Assembly (NCBI GenBank): GCA_947488625.1 | Contig: CANKZR010000001.1 | Coordinates: 1,178,001-1,242,000 of the forward strand | Direction: 5' to 3' | DNA from: an uncultured Sphingomonadaceae bacterium | GTDB lineage: Bacteria > Pseudomonadota > Alphaproteobacteria > Sphingomonadales > Sphingomonadaceae | Length of the DNA: 64,000 bases | Shown here: positions 1 through 8,578 of the stretch, piece after piece | Numbering within the stretch: the first letter of the stretch is position 1 | How the letters are laid out: each line of letters begins with the position of its first letter | The notes under the pieces: model-generated | Told to the model about the DNA's origin: nothing | Databases searched by the model: none | The model's input: only the letters and a program-made list of their open reading frames with translations | Position numbers and translations under genes: made by a program

Positions 1-825
1 ATCGCGGACGAAGGCGCCTATGAACCGTATCCCGCCTTTGCCCTTGGCGCGGGCGATACCACGGTAGAGAAGATGGCAGCAGCATATGCGATGCTGGTGA
101 ACCATGGGCGGCTGAACGATCCGACGGTCATCGATTACGTGCAGGATCGCGATGGCGAGGTGATCTACCGCGCCGACAATCGCGAATGCACGGGTTGCAA
201 CATGACTGAATGGGATGGCGGCCCCATGCCACGGTTTGGTCGCAGCGGCAGGCAAGTGATGGATGCGCGCACGGCCTTCCAGACGGTCAACATGCTGACA
301 GGCGTAGTGCAGCGTGGCACGGCCACCCGTCTGCGCGACCTTGAAATTCCGCTGTTCGGCAAGACCGGCACCAGTTCCGGTCCGACGAATGCTTGGTTCG
401 TGGGCGGATCTCCGGATATCGTCGGCGCGACCTATCTCGGCTTCGATCAGCCGCGCAACATGGGTGGATGGATCCAGGGCGGCAACACGGCAGCCCCCAT
501 CTTCAAGCAATTCGTGCAGGAAACGCGCGATCACTGGTCTGGCAGGCCGTTCCTGGCGCCCACCGGCGTACGCATGGTTCGCGTGGATCGTCGCACGGGG
601 CGCCGTGTGTTCGACGGATGGCCTTCCGACGAGCCGACCTCTGCCGTGATCTGGGAAGCATTCAAGCCCGACACCGAACCGCGCCGCAGCCAGCGGCAGG
701 ACGAGATAAGCGCCATGCGCGAACTGATCCTCGCGCAATTGCGTCGCCAGCAGCAGGGCAGCAATGTGCGACGCCGCTCGCAGGAGCGTGAAGACTTTGT
801 CGAGGAGCAGGGCGGCATCTACTGA
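1..825 (+). CDS. mrcA: Penicillin-binding protein 1A, C-terminal part (truncated by window edge)
   Basis: The reading frame is open from base 1, so the 5' part of the gene lies outside the window. The visible 274 residues are the end of the transpeptidase domain of a class A penicillin-binding protein, a periplasmic enzyme anchored in the inner membrane that polymerises and cross-links peptidoglycan. The KTG box (GKTGTSSGPTNAWF) and the following GGSPDIVGATYLGFD segment are diagnostic. The last 70 or so residues are a charged, glutamine- and arginine-rich tail. prfB follows on the same strand after 65 bp, a pairing common in alphaproteobacteria. The name mrcA is by family resemblance; the N-terminal glycosyltransferase domain cannot be checked here. 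Confidence 0.88.
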   Translation: MADEGAYEPYPAFALGAGDTTVEKMAAAYAMLVNHGRLNDPTVIDYVQDRDGEVIYRADNRECTGCNMTEWDGGPMPRFGRSGRQVMDARTAFQTVNMLTGVVQRGTATRLRDLEIPLFGKTGTSSGPTNAWFVGGSPDIVGATYLGFDQPRNMGGWIQGGNTAAPIFKQFVQETRDHWSGRPFLAPTGVRMVRVDRRTGRRVFDGWPSDEPTSAVIWEAFKPDTEPRRSQRQDEISAMRELILAQLRRQQQGSNVRRRSQEREDFVEEQGGIY

Positions 826-890
826 TCCGCCCACTTCCAACGGCTTGCGCCCCCTGCTAGGCGCGCCTTTCACATTTGGAGAACAAGCCT

Positions 891-2018
891 ATGCGTGCCG
901 AAGGGCAGGCCCATATCGACCGGATCGAAGCCGCACTGGCGCTGGTGCGCAGATCGCTGGACTGGGAACACGCGCTGCGTCGCCTCGATGAGCTGGAAGC
1001 GCGTGTGCAGGACCCGGACCTGTGGAACGATCCCAAGAAGGCGCAGGCCATCAGCCGCGAGCACAAGCTGCTGAAAGATGCCATCGGTACGGTCAACGAA
1101 ATCAGTTCGGAAATGTCCGATGCGACGGAATTCGTCGAGATGGGCGAGGCCGAAGGCGACGACGACGTTGTGGCCGAAGGGCTCGCCAGCCTAGCTTCCC
1201 TTGCCAAGCGTGCCGATCGCGACAAGGTGAATGCACTGCTATCGGGCGAGGCGGATGGCTACGACACCTATCTGCAGATCAATGCAGGCGCAGGCGGAAC
1301 GGAAAGCCAGGACTGGGCCGAAATGCTCATGCGCATGTATGTGCGCTGGGCAGAGCGGCGCGGGTTCAAGGTGGAAACGGTGGAATATGCAGCCGGTGAA
1401 CAGGCGGGCATCAAGTCCGCTACGCTTCAGATCAAGGGCGAGAACGCCTACGGCTATGCCAAGACCGAAAGCGGCGTTCATCGCCTCGTCCGCATCAGCC
1501 CCTACGATAGCTCCGCCCGTCGCCACACCAGCTTTTCCAGCGTTTGGGTCTATCCGGTTATCGACGACGATATCGATATCGAGATCAACGAGGGTGACCT
1601 GAAGATCGACACCTACCGCGCATCGGGCGCGGGCGGCCAGCATGTGAACACCACCGACTCTGCCGTACGCATCACGCACAAGCCGACAGGCATCGTGGTT
1701 GCCAGCCAGAACGACCGCAGCCAGCACAAGAACCGCGCGACCGCCATGAACATGCTGAAAGCGCGTATGTACGAGCGTGAGATGGCCGAGCGCGAGGCAG
1801 CGGCGGCGGGCGAGTATCAGGAAAAGACGGAGATCGGGTGGGGCCACCAGATACGTTCCTACGTCCTGCAGCCGTACCAGATGGTGAAAGACCTTCGCAC
1901 GGGCACGACATCCACCGCGCCGGGCGACGTGCTGGATGGCGAGATAGACGATTTCATCGCTGCCGCGCTGGCGCAGCGCGTGACGGGTGAAACCGTCGAC
2001 GTGGAGGATGTGGAGTAG
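891..2018 (+). CDS. prfB: Peptide chain release factor 2
   Basis: Release factor 2 recognises UGA and UAA stop codons and triggers peptide release on the ribosome. The GGQ catalytic loop is present ([15 protein letters not shown]). The codon-recognition tripeptide region reads [16 protein letters not shown], so SPY stands where Escherichia coli has SPF. The product is 375 residues, a normal full length. I chose the ATG at 891 because GGAG lies about 10 bases upstream; an in-frame TTG at 876 would add five residues. The gene reads straight through without an in-frame UGA near its start, so the programmed +1 frameshift that autoregulates E. coli prfB is absent. Confidence 0.95.
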   Translation: MRAEGQAHIDRIEAALALVRRSLDWEHALRRLDELEARVQDPDLWNDPKKAQAISREHKLLKDAIGTVNEISSEMSDATEFVEMGEAEGDDDVVAEGLASLASLAKRADRDKVNALLSGEADGYDTYLQINAGAGGTESQDWAEMLMRMYVRWAERRGFKVETVEYAAGEQAGIKSATLQIKGENAYGYAKTESGVHRLVRISPYDSSARRHTSFSSVWVYPVIDDDIDIEINEGDLKIDTYRASGAGGQHVNTTDSAVRITHKPTGIVVASQNDRSQHKNRATAMNMLKARMYEREMAEREAAAAGEYQEKTEIGWGHQIRSYVLQPYQMVKDLRTGTTSTAPGDVLDGEIDDFIAAALAQRVTGETVDVEDVE

Positions 2019-2227
2019 CGCGTTGCTTCACTGGTGAAGGGGCAAGATGCTTGCCGCCAATGGTCGGCGTCAGCTTCGAGCGCGGCGGCTTCAGCTGATT
2101 ACGCCAGCGCGGCGTGCCACATAAATTTTCGATATTCACAACTTGATTCGCAACAAGTGCTTGTCTTGTTATAGGTCTGGCACAAGGAAGTGCCTCGCAA
2201 CCTGGGAAGCGGGCCAAGACAGGATAC
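2019..2227. other. Intergenic region prfB to HTH regulator
   Basis: No gene is visible in these 209 bases. There are two short dyads just after prfB: TTCAC/GTGAA at 2027-2038 and GGCAAG/CTTGCC at 2041-2055. They may help end the prfB transcript, although no T-run follows. The stretch before 2228 is more AT-rich and probably holds the promoter of the next gene; I cannot place it firmly. Confidence 0.4.
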
Positions 2228-2758
2228 ATGACTGAAGGTCGGGAAACTTCAAATTTGCCGGATGGTCTTACCGAAAAGCAGCGGGAAGTCCTGGACCTTC
2301 TGGTGCTGCACAAAACGTCCAAGCAGATTGCCCGCGAACTGGGCATCTCCCCGCACACGGTCGATCAACGCGTCGTCGCTGCCCGAAGGAAATCCGGTGT
2401 GGAAACCCGTGGCGAACTTGCGGCCGCCTATATGGCCGTACAGGCACCAAACGGCAGCGGCACGGTATACGAGAAATCCGTATATCAATCCTCGCAGGTC
2501 GAAAAACGACAGCACCCCGGCGATGAGAGTGGCGGGTCAGACGCGGTGCTGGCCGAAGGACAAGTGTCTGCCACAACTGGCGAATCTCCCAAGATTACGA
2601 AGCCTTTCGTTTATTACCGCGTCGTCCCGGAGTCCTTTGAGGGTCGCAACGGGTATTTCTGGCGTTTAATCGCTATAGTCGGGATTACCCTTGGCCTGCT
2701 GATTGCGATTCTGGTGGGTCTCGCCATTTTTGGCGAGCTTTCGGAACTGCTGCGGTAG
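2228..2758 (+). CDS. LuxR-type HTH protein with C-terminal membrane anchor
   Basis: The first 70 residues form a LuxR/GerE DNA-binding domain: LTEKQREVLDLLVLHKTSKQ, then IARELGISPHTVDQRVVAAR. There is no receiver or autoinducer-binding domain in front. A polar linker follows, and residues near 146-169 form one hydrophobic helix (IAIVGITLGLLIAILVGLAI). The regulator should therefore be tethered to the inner membrane with its DNA-binding head in the cytoplasm. An AGGA box sits 5 bases before the ATG. The next two small genes run the same way and could be one unit with it. Ligand, targets and gene name are unknown. A membrane-bound activator of the ToxR kind is the nearest analogy in layout, not in sequence. 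Confidence 0.75.
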   Translation: MTEGRETSNLPDGLTEKQREVLDLLVLHKTSKQIARELGISPHTVDQRVVAARRKSGVETRGELAAAYMAVQAPNGSGTVYEKSVYQSSQVEKRQHPGDESGGSDAVLAEGQVSATTGESPKITKPFVYYRVVPESFEGRNGYFWRLIAIVGITLGLLIAILVGLAIFGELSELLR

Positions 2759-2816
2759 GCCGCCTCAGGACTCCTTGATCATCACGAGGTCGGATGACCG
2801 GAACGGAGTTTTCGAA

Positions 2817-3143
2817 ATGGGTATGTCTCACACCGTCGCACAGATGCGCATTATCCGTGAGTTGCGCGAAGCGGAGCAAGCACTCGACACAGCCTTGCTT
2901 CGCCAAAGCAGTCTCCTCACCACCATGCTTGAAGCGCGGCGCGATACCGATACCGATCCGTTTGTGGGCCAGGAAGCCATGCTGCGGCTCACCAAATCGC
3001 ATCAGACACTTGTCAGTGCAGGCGGCGATCTGGCGCGCGTACATTCCAACCTTCTGAAGGTGCAGGAAGACGTGCTGGGTTATGAAGATTGCCCGCCCAA
3101 CGAACCGATGGCCCGGCAGCCCGAATTGCGCACGGCGTCCTGA
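2817..3143 (+). CDS. Small helical protein of unknown function
   Basis: 108 residues, mostly helical and charged, with heptad-like spacing in the first 90 residues (QMRIIRELREAEQALDTALL; SAGGDLARVHSNLLKVQEDV). There is no signal peptide and no membrane segment. I chose the ATG at 2817 because GGAG lies 8 bases upstream; the frame stays open to 2703, inside the preceding gene, but that part reads as out-of-frame sequence. It lies 58 bp after the membrane-anchored HTH gene and 16 bp before the membrane protein gene, suggesting a three-gene unit. I recognise no family. Confidence 0.65.
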   Translation: MGMSHTVAQMRIIRELREAEQALDTALLRQSSLLTTMLEARRDTDTDPFVGQEAMLRLTKSHQTLVSAGGDLARVHSNLLKVQEDVLGYEDCPPNEPMARQPELRTAS

Positions 3144-3159
3144 TAACGCCGCCGAAGCA

Positions 3160-3633
3160 ATGTCGCAGGCCTATCTCATCGTCCTGGGTATAACCCTCCT
3201 CATCGTCGCCATGGCGGTGACGAGGGGAGGGCAGCCAGAAAGATGGTGCGCCGCGATCATTGCAGGGGAAGTGACCATCGATCTGCTCATCCTACTTGCC
3301 GTGGGACCGCGATCATTCGGTGAATTCGACATCAGCCGTATATCGCTGGACGGTATTGCGGCCGCTCTGCTCATCGCCGTGGCCATGCGCGCCAACCGGA
3401 TCTATCCGCTGGCCATTGCGGCAGCACAGCTTGTTGCCCTGATCGGCAGTGTCGTGGCCCTGCTGGCCGTAGACGGTATGGCGCAGGCATTCTGGGCAAT
3501 GACGCAGATGCCGCTTTTCCTGCAACTTGCCCTCCTTACCGGTGGCACCCTGGCGCACCGGTTGCGCCTGGCGAAGATCGGGCGATACAATTGCTGGTCA
3601 CCGCGAGAGGGACCGCAACGACAGTTCGGCTGA
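3160..3633 (+). CDS. Small integral membrane protein of unknown function
   Basis: 157 residues with about four hydrophobic segments: AYLIVLGITLLIVAMAV near the N terminus, then VTIDLLILLAVG, IAAALLIAVAM and AAAQLVALIGSVVALLAV, with a shorter one near MPLFLQLALLTGG. The C-terminal 20 residues are basic and probably cytoplasmic. I chose the ATG at 3160. The frame extends upstream, but that part overlaps the preceding gene and is arginine-rich shadow sequence. It lies directly after the small helical protein and probably shares its transcript. Family and function are not recognised. Confidence 0.6.
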   Translation: MSQAYLIVLGITLLIVAMAVTRGGQPERWCAAIIAGEVTIDLLILLAVGPRSFGEFDISRISLDGIAAALLIAVAMRANRIYPLAIAAAQLVALIGSVVALLAVDGMAQAFWAMTQMPLFLQLALLTGGTLAHRLRLAKIGRYNCWSPREGPQRQFG

Positions 3634-3748
3634 CCGACACGATCCTCCGCAAATTGTTCTGAAAATCTGGCGACCACGCACCAATTCAGCCTCTCCGATC
3701 GCATTTGGTGCTTTGCGTTCCGCTTCTGCAATCGCTAGAGCCGGGAGC

Positions 3749-4543
3749 ATGGAGAGCGGGGTTTTTATCCGAATTCTGGCGGGGGCCGCTGCGTGTCTTT
3801 GCGTCGCCGGCTGCGAGGTTGCCGAGGAAGACCGACCGGTTACGGCGCGGGATTTTCCTCGCCCTTACAGGCCGGTTTCCGATCTCGGTTCCAACGCCTT
3901 TTCGACAGAGCAGATCCGCGATGACCGTCAGGAAGCGCAAACTGTCATGGATCAGGCGGATATCACACGCGGCATGACCGTGGCCGATATCGGGGCGGGC
4001 GAAGGGTATTATACCGTGCGCCTTGCGGCCCGCGTTGGCGAGAATGGCCGTGTACTGGCGCAGGACATCGACGAGGACGCGCTGCGCCGCCTTGGCAATC
4101 GCGTGGAGCGCGAGCGACTGGACAACGTATCCATTGCACTGGGCGAGACTGACGATCCAGGGCTTCCCCACGACAGCTTTGACCGGATTTTCATGGTCCA
4201 TATGTATCACGAGATTACAGAGCCTTACGCATTGCTTTGGCGGATGCGGCCTGCGCTGCGCGACGGTGGCCAGGTGATCGTGGTGGATACCGATCGCCCG
4301 GCGGACCAGCACGGGATCAATCCACAACTTCTGTTTTGCGAATTCGAGCGGGTCGGCTATCGGCTCGTGGAATTCGTGCGTAAACCGCAGATTGCCGGCT
4401 ATTACGCGCAGTTCGAAGTGGTCGGGGATCGCCCGGAACCACGCGATATCGAACCCTGCGTACAACCAGGCGACACTTCCACCGAGTTCTCGCTGACTGA
4501 AGAGGACACTTCTGGGGATAATGATGAGTTTCAAGGGTCTTAA
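3749..4543 (+). CDS. Predicted lipoprotein with SAM-dependent methyltransferase fold
   Basis: 264 residues. The N terminus looks like a lipoprotein signal with lipobox VAGC at residues 19-22, so Cys22 would be lipidated. The rest is a class I methyltransferase: motif I VADIGAGEGYYTVRLA, acidic residue after strand 2 (LAQDIDEDAL), and LRDGGQVIVVDTDRP at the later strand. The phrase FDRIFMVHMYHEITEPYALL fits the family. GGGAG just precedes the ATG. The last 23 bases overlap the next gene. An exported methyltransferase is odd because S-adenosylmethionine is cytoplasmic. Either the signal is not used or the domain binds something else. The substrate is unknown. Confidence 0.75.
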   Translation: MESGVFIRILAGAAACLCVAGCEVAEEDRPVTARDFPRPYRPVSDLGSNAFSTEQIRDDRQEAQTVMDQADITRGMTVADIGAGEGYYTVRLAARVGENGRVLAQDIDEDALRRLGNRVERERLDNVSIALGETDDPGLPHDSFDRIFMVHMYHEITEPYALLWRMRPALRDGGQVIVVDTDRPADQHGINPQLLFCEFERVGYRLVEFVRKPQIAGYYAQFEVVGDRPEPRDIEPCVQPGDTSTEFSLTEEDTSGDNDEFQGS

Positions 4544-5930
4544 GCCGATTTCCTATGGTGGCCGCGAGGTCTGGCCGCTGATCGAGGGCGGCAAGGGCGT
4601 ATCCGCCACCAATGGGGAGAGCAGCGGAGCATGGGCTGCCGCAGGCGGTATCGGCACGGTCAGCGCAGTGAATGCCGACAGCTACGACGAGGACGGCAAC
4701 CCGATCCCCCAGGTCTATCCGCAGGCGACGCGGGTCGAACGGTTCGAGCAACTGGTTCGCTATGCCATCGACGGCGCAACCACGCAGGTGAAGCGTGCGC
4801 ATGAAATCTCCGGCGGCAAGGGCGCGATAAATATCAACGTCCTGTGGGAAATGGGCGGCGCGCAGCAGGTTCTGGAAGGCGTGCTGGAAAATTGCCCGGG
4901 CCTGATAACGGGCGTCACCTGCGGTGCGGGCATGCCTTACAAGCTTGCCGAAATCGCCGCGAAGCACAACGTGTATTACCTGCCGATCATCTCCTCCGCT
5001 CGCGCATTTCGCGCGTTGTGGAAGCGAAGCTATTCCAAGGTTCCGGACCTGATGGCCGCGGTGGTCTATGAAGACCCCTGGCTGGCGGGGGGGCATAACG
5101 GCCTGTCCAATGCCGAGGACCCGACGAAGCCGGAAGACCCCTATCCCCGCGTTGCCGCTTTGCGTGAAACGATGCGCAAGGAAGGTGTGTCCGAAGAAAC
5201 CGCCATCGTGATGGCGGGCGGCGTATGGTTCCTGCGCGAGTGGGAAAACTGGATCGACAATCCCGAGCTTGGCAAGATCGCCTTCCAGTTCGGAACACGG
5301 CCCCTACTCACCGAGGAAAGCCCGATCCCGAACGTGTGGAAGGAAATGCTGCGCACGGTCGAGCCCGGCGACGTCTTGCTGCACAAGTTTTCGCCCACCG
5401 GCTTTTACTCCAGTGCGGTGAAAACGCCTTTCCTCTATGATCTGATTCACCGTTCCGAACGACAGATCCCGATCTTCAAACGCGATGCGGAAGAAGGCAC
5501 GATCCCGCTGCTGGATCATGGCAAGGCCAAGTATTACTACGTTCACCCCGGCGACCAGCGCAAGGCGCTGGCGTGGATACACGAAGGCTTCACCGAGGCC
5601 TTGAAGACGCCTGATGATACCGTGGTTTTCGCCACCCCCGAAAGTGCGGAGCAGATCCGCACGGATCAGGTGAATTGCATGGGCTGCCTGTCGCATTGCC
5701 AGTTTTCAAGCTGGAAGGACCACGACAACCACACCACCGGACGACTTGCCGACCCGCGCAGTTTCTGCATCCAGAAAACCCTGCAGGATATCGCCCACGG
5801 CGGGGACCCGGACGAGAATCTCGCATTCGCCGGACACGCGGCCTACCGCTTCAAGGAAGATCCGTTCTATTCCAACAACTTTACGCCCACGGTGAAGCAG
5901 TTGGTCGACCGCATTCTGACAGGCGACTGA
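4521..5930 (+). CDS. Nitronate monooxygenase / 2-nitropropane dioxygenase-like flavoprotein
   Basis: 469 residues with the TIM-barrel features of the NMO/FabK family, FMN enzymes that oxidise nitronates or reduce enoyl groups. Recognisable parts are GLITGVTCGAGMPYKLAEIA, VYYLPIISSARAFRALWKR, VYEDPWLAGGHNG and TAIVMAGGVWFLREW. It is longer than the usual 320-360 residues. The C-terminal third carries a cysteine cluster NCMGCLSHCQFSSW (near residues 390-400), not typical of simple NMOs. It could coordinate a metal or Fe-S centre, which is inference. The start overlaps the preceding gene by 23 bp; two consecutive ATGs (4521 and 4524) follow a GGGGA box. The exact substrate is unknown. Confidence 0.8.
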   Translation: MMSFKGLKPISYGGREVWPLIEGGKGVSATNGESSGAWAAAGGIGTVSAVNADSYDEDGNPIPQVYPQATRVERFEQLVRYAIDGATTQVKRAHEISGGKGAININVLWEMGGAQQVLEGVLENCPGLITGVTCGAGMPYKLAEIAAKHNVYYLPIISSARAFRALWKRSYSKVPDLMAAVVYEDPWLAGGHNGLSNAEDPTKPEDPYPRVAALRETMRKEGVSEETAIVMAGGVWFLREWENWIDNPELGKIAFQFGTRPLLTEESPIPNVWKEMLRTVEPGDVLLHKFSPTGFYSSAVKTPFLYDLIHRSERQIPIFKRDAEEGTIPLLDHGKAKYYYVHPGDQRKALAWIHEGFTEALKTPDDTVVFATPESAEQIRTDQVNCMGCLSHCQFSSWKDHDNHTTGRLADPRSFCIQKTLQDIAHGGDPDENLAFAGHAAYRFKEDPFYSNNFTPTVKQLVDRILTGD

Positions 5931-5974
5931 CGCTGGCGCACAAGCGTGAACAACCACCCCCTTGGCGCAACACG

Positions 5975-6640
5975 TTGCGCGAGGGGCTGGCTGTTCCACG
6001 CGTCCTGCTCAATCCGCTTCGGTTACCCAGGAGCGGCAGGCAATTCGGGCAGGGCAGGGCGGCGCTTGTCATTCCCGGCCTGACCACCGGCGACATCTCC
6101 ACCACACTGCTGCGGCGAACCCTGCGCAAGCGCGGTTTCAGGCCTGAAGGGTGGCGTCAGGGTATCAACACAGGGGCCGACCCTGCCAAGCTGAAGGCGC
6201 TGGAAGCGCGCATTGCGCAACTTCGCGAAGACACAGGCAAGCGGATCGTGCTGATGGGGTGGAGCCTCGGCGGTCTCTATGCCCGCGTCCTCGCCCAGCG
6301 CTGTGCTGAGGATATCGACATGGTGGTTACCGTGGCCAGCCCGTTCTCTGGCGATCGTCATGCAAATCACGCGTGGAAGCTGTACGAGGCGATCAACGAT
6401 CACACGGTCGACAATCCGCCTTTCGAAGAGGATGTGTCTGCCAAGCCGCCCGTGGTGACTATTGCCATATGGTCTGCCACCGATGGCATTGTCGCTCCGC
6501 AATGCTGCCGGGGCAAGGACGGCGAAACCGACCACACGCTGCGGATCGATGCGCCGCATTTCACGATCGGTACTTCTGCTTCCTGCATCGAGAAGATACT
6601 GGCGAAAATGGCCGAGGTAGACCCAGCGCAGACCAGCTAG
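5975..6640 (+). CDS. Alpha/beta hydrolase (esterase/lipase-like)
   Basis: The protein carries the nucleophile elbow GWSLGG (Ser nucleophile) preceded by the strand KRIVLMGW. An oxyanion-type ALVIPGLTTGD loop lies near the N terminus, and DAPHFTIG near the end probably holds the catalytic histidine. Family members of this lipase-like type cleave esters, but the substrate cannot be told. The start is uncertain: the frame is open far back into the preceding gene and holds no ATG. TTG at 5975 gives 221 residues; CTG at 5933 is another candidate. The gene lies directly after the nitronate-monooxygenase-like gene and may be translated with it. It ends 4 bp from the oppositely oriented NTF2-like gene. 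Confidence 0.72.
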   Translation: MREGLAVPRVLLNPLRLPRSGRQFGQGRAALVIPGLTTGDISTTLLRRTLRKRGFRPEGWRQGINTGADPAKLKALEARIAQLREDTGKRIVLMGWSLGGLYARVLAQRCAEDIDMVVTVASPFSGDRHANHAWKLYEAINDHTVDNPPFEEDVSAKPPVVTIAIWSATDGIVAPQCCRGKDGETDHTLRIDAPHFTIGTSASCIEKILAKMAEVDPAQTS

Positions 6641-6644
6641 ACCA

Positions 6645-7073
6645 TCAGGTCCAGAGCTGCAGCTTGGTCAGTTCACGACCAAGATCATCGTCCCCTTCCG
6701 GGCGAGACACCACTCGCTCGACAAGCTTCCAGTTGTTGCGCAGCCGCGATTTGCGCCAGAGATCGCAAACCCACACCTGCCCTTTCCATTCGTGATCGCC
6801 CAAGGCGGCCTCCATCTCCAACTGGCAGGTGAAGATGCCAACATTGCCATGCCGCCGCACGTAGATGTCGCCGAAGCGGTATGAATGCAGCCGCAAGCGC
6901 GTGGTGGCCGCCTCCAGCCAGCTGACGCGATCCAGGATGGTCGCCTTGTTGCCGCCTAGCAGGAACACGAAATCGCGCGCGGCGACTTCCTTCATCAGCT
7001 TGCGATCCCCGCGCATCCATGCGCGCATCCATTGGTGTTCAAGCGTTTCGAGGCGGGCTGCGAAGGTGTCCAT
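6645..7073 (-). CDS. NTF2-like / DUF4440-type protein
   Basis: 142 residues in the small cone-shaped NTF2-like fold. Features are the N-terminal helix LETLEHQWMRAWMRGDRKLM, the strand after AARDFVFLLGG, and the typical RLRLHSYRFGDIYVRRHGNVGIF and later LVERVVSRPEG strands. Proteins of this type act as ketosteroid-isomerase-like enzymes, dehydratases or plain binding proteins. No catalytic residue set can be assigned here, so function is open. No signal peptide. It is convergent with the hydrolase gene (4 bp gap) and stands 77 bp downstream of amtB on the same strand. Confidence 0.75.
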   Translation of the reverse strand: MDTFAARLETLEHQWMRAWMRGDRKLMKEVAARDFVFLLGGNKATILDRVSWLEAATTRLRLHSYRFGDIYVRRHGNVGIFTCQLEMEAALGDHEWKGQVWVCDLWRKSRLRNNWKLVERVVSRPEGDDDLGRELTKLQLWT

Positions 7074-7150
7074 ACCCCTTTGCCAACTAGCCGAATGGCG
7101 GCGCTGCGCAAGAGTGGTTAATCTGCCTGCAGGTCAGCGCGCTTGTCCAC

Positions 7151-8449
7151 TCAATCGAATTGCCAGCTGCGTTCGCCGTGGCTGGTCTGGTCTAGGCCCT
7201 GTATTTCTTCCTCCTCGCTTACCCGCATGGGGATGAACAGCGACACGCCCAGCGCGATAATCGCGGTAACAACGGCAGAGAAAATGGCGACTGCCACAAT
7301 GCCCAGCGCCTGCACGCCGACCATGCCGGCCATCGGCATACCATCGGTGTAACCCGTGCCGCCAAGATCGGCCGAGAGGAAGACACCCAGCAACAACGTG
7401 CCCAACATTCCCCCCACGCCGTGCACCGCGAAGACATCGAGCGAGTCATCAATGCCCAGTTTGTTCTTCACCAGCTGGATCGCATAGTAGCACACCAGCG
7501 CGGCGAGGATGCCGAAAAGGATTGCTGCGCCGGGTGATATGAAGCCGGCTGCGGGCGTAACAGTAGCGAGGCCCGCAATAGCGCCGGTGGCAAAGCCCAC
7601 CGTGGTCGCTTTGCCGAAAGCAACTTTCTCCACCATCACCCAGGCAAGCGCGGCAGTGGCTGCGGCGACGTGGGTGTTGATGATAGCCATGGAAGCATCG
7701 TCCGTGGCGGTCAGTGCGCTGCCGCCGTTGAAGCCGAACCAGCCGACCCACAGCAGCATCGCGCCCAGCATCGTCATGCCAGGAGCATGGGGAAGCAGGG
7801 AGGAACCTAGAAAGCCCTGCCGTTTGCCCAGCAGCAGCGCGACGACTAGAGCGGACACGCCCGCCGTGGTGTGGACCACGATACCGCCTGCAAAATCCAG
7901 TACGCCAAGATCCCCCAGCCAGCCTCCGCCCCAGACCCAGTGCGTTACCGGTGCATAGACCAGCAGGCCCCAGATAGCCGTGAAGGCAATCACCCAGCCA
8001 AACCGCGCGCGATCGACCCATGCGCCCACCATCAGTGCAGGGGTGATGGCGGCAAAAGTCATCTGGAACATCACGAAAGTGCTCTCGGGCAAGGTGATAC
8101 CTTCGCGCAGATTATCGAGATTGATGAGCATCCACTTGCTGCCATCACCAAGGTAGCCGCCGGTGGTGTTGCCGAAAGCCAGCGTGTAGCCGACCACGAT
8201 CCACAGGATCGAGGCGACGCCCGCTACTGCCGCCACCTGCAGAAGCACCGAGAGGAAATTCTTCGCCCGCACCAGCCCGCCGTAGAACAGCCCGAGCCCG
8301 GGCAGCGTCATCAGCAGCACCAGCGCCGCTGCCGTGAGTATCCAGGCTGTATCGCCGGTTTCGTTTTGGGCGATGTTGGTAAGTTCCTGCGCCTGTGCGG
8401 CATGCGGAATGGCCACGATCGCCGAAGCGGCAGCGAGTTTGCGAAGCAT
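7151..8449 (-). CDS. amtB: Ammonium transporter
   Basis: 432 residues of the Amt/Rh channel family, which conducts ammonia across the inner membrane as a trimer. There is a signal sequence (MLRKLAAASAIVAI, cleavage near HAAQAQE), then about eleven hydrophobic helices. Family marks include LGLFYGGLVRAKN, the first pore histidine in INTHVAAATAALAW and the second in VFAVHGVGGMLGT. I chose the ATG at 8449 because GGGGGAAAA sits just upstream and the signal peptide starts there; the open frame to 8497 is not needed. A PII gene (glnK), which usually accompanies amtB, is not next to it. Confidence 0.95.
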   Translation of the reverse strand: MLRKLAAASAIVAIPHAAQAQELTNIAQNETGDTAWILTAAALVLLMTLPGLGLFYGGLVRAKNFLSVLLQVAAVAGVASILWIVVGYTLAFGNTTGGYLGDGSKWMLINLDNLREGITLPESTFVMFQMTFAAITPALMVGAWVDRARFGWVIAFTAIWGLLVYAPVTHWVWGGGWLGDLGVLDFAGGIVVHTTAGVSALVVALLLGKRQGFLGSSLLPHAPGMTMLGAMLLWVGWFGFNGGSALTATDDASMAIINTHVAAATAALAWVMVEKVAFGKATTVGFATGAIAGLATVTPAAGFISPGAAILFGILAALVCYYAIQLVKNKLGIDDSLDVFAVHGVGGMLGTLLLGVFLSADLGGTGYTDGMPMAGMVGVQALGIVAVAIFSAVVTAIIALGVSLFIPMRVSEEEEIQGLDQTSHGERSWQFD

Positions 8450-8578
8450 AGATTTTCCCCCACGCCCGCTCTGGTGGCGGGATATCGTCCGGTGCATCTG
8501 TTAGGGCAGATTATTCCAACTCGGCAAGGGGCGTGTTGTGTGTTGCGGCGTTCAGGTGTGGACGGCTATTCGTGCTGC

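Noticed and set aside
876-1010. Programmed frameshift in prfB
   Set aside because: The gene reads through in one frame from its start; no in-frame UGA or slippery sequence is present.
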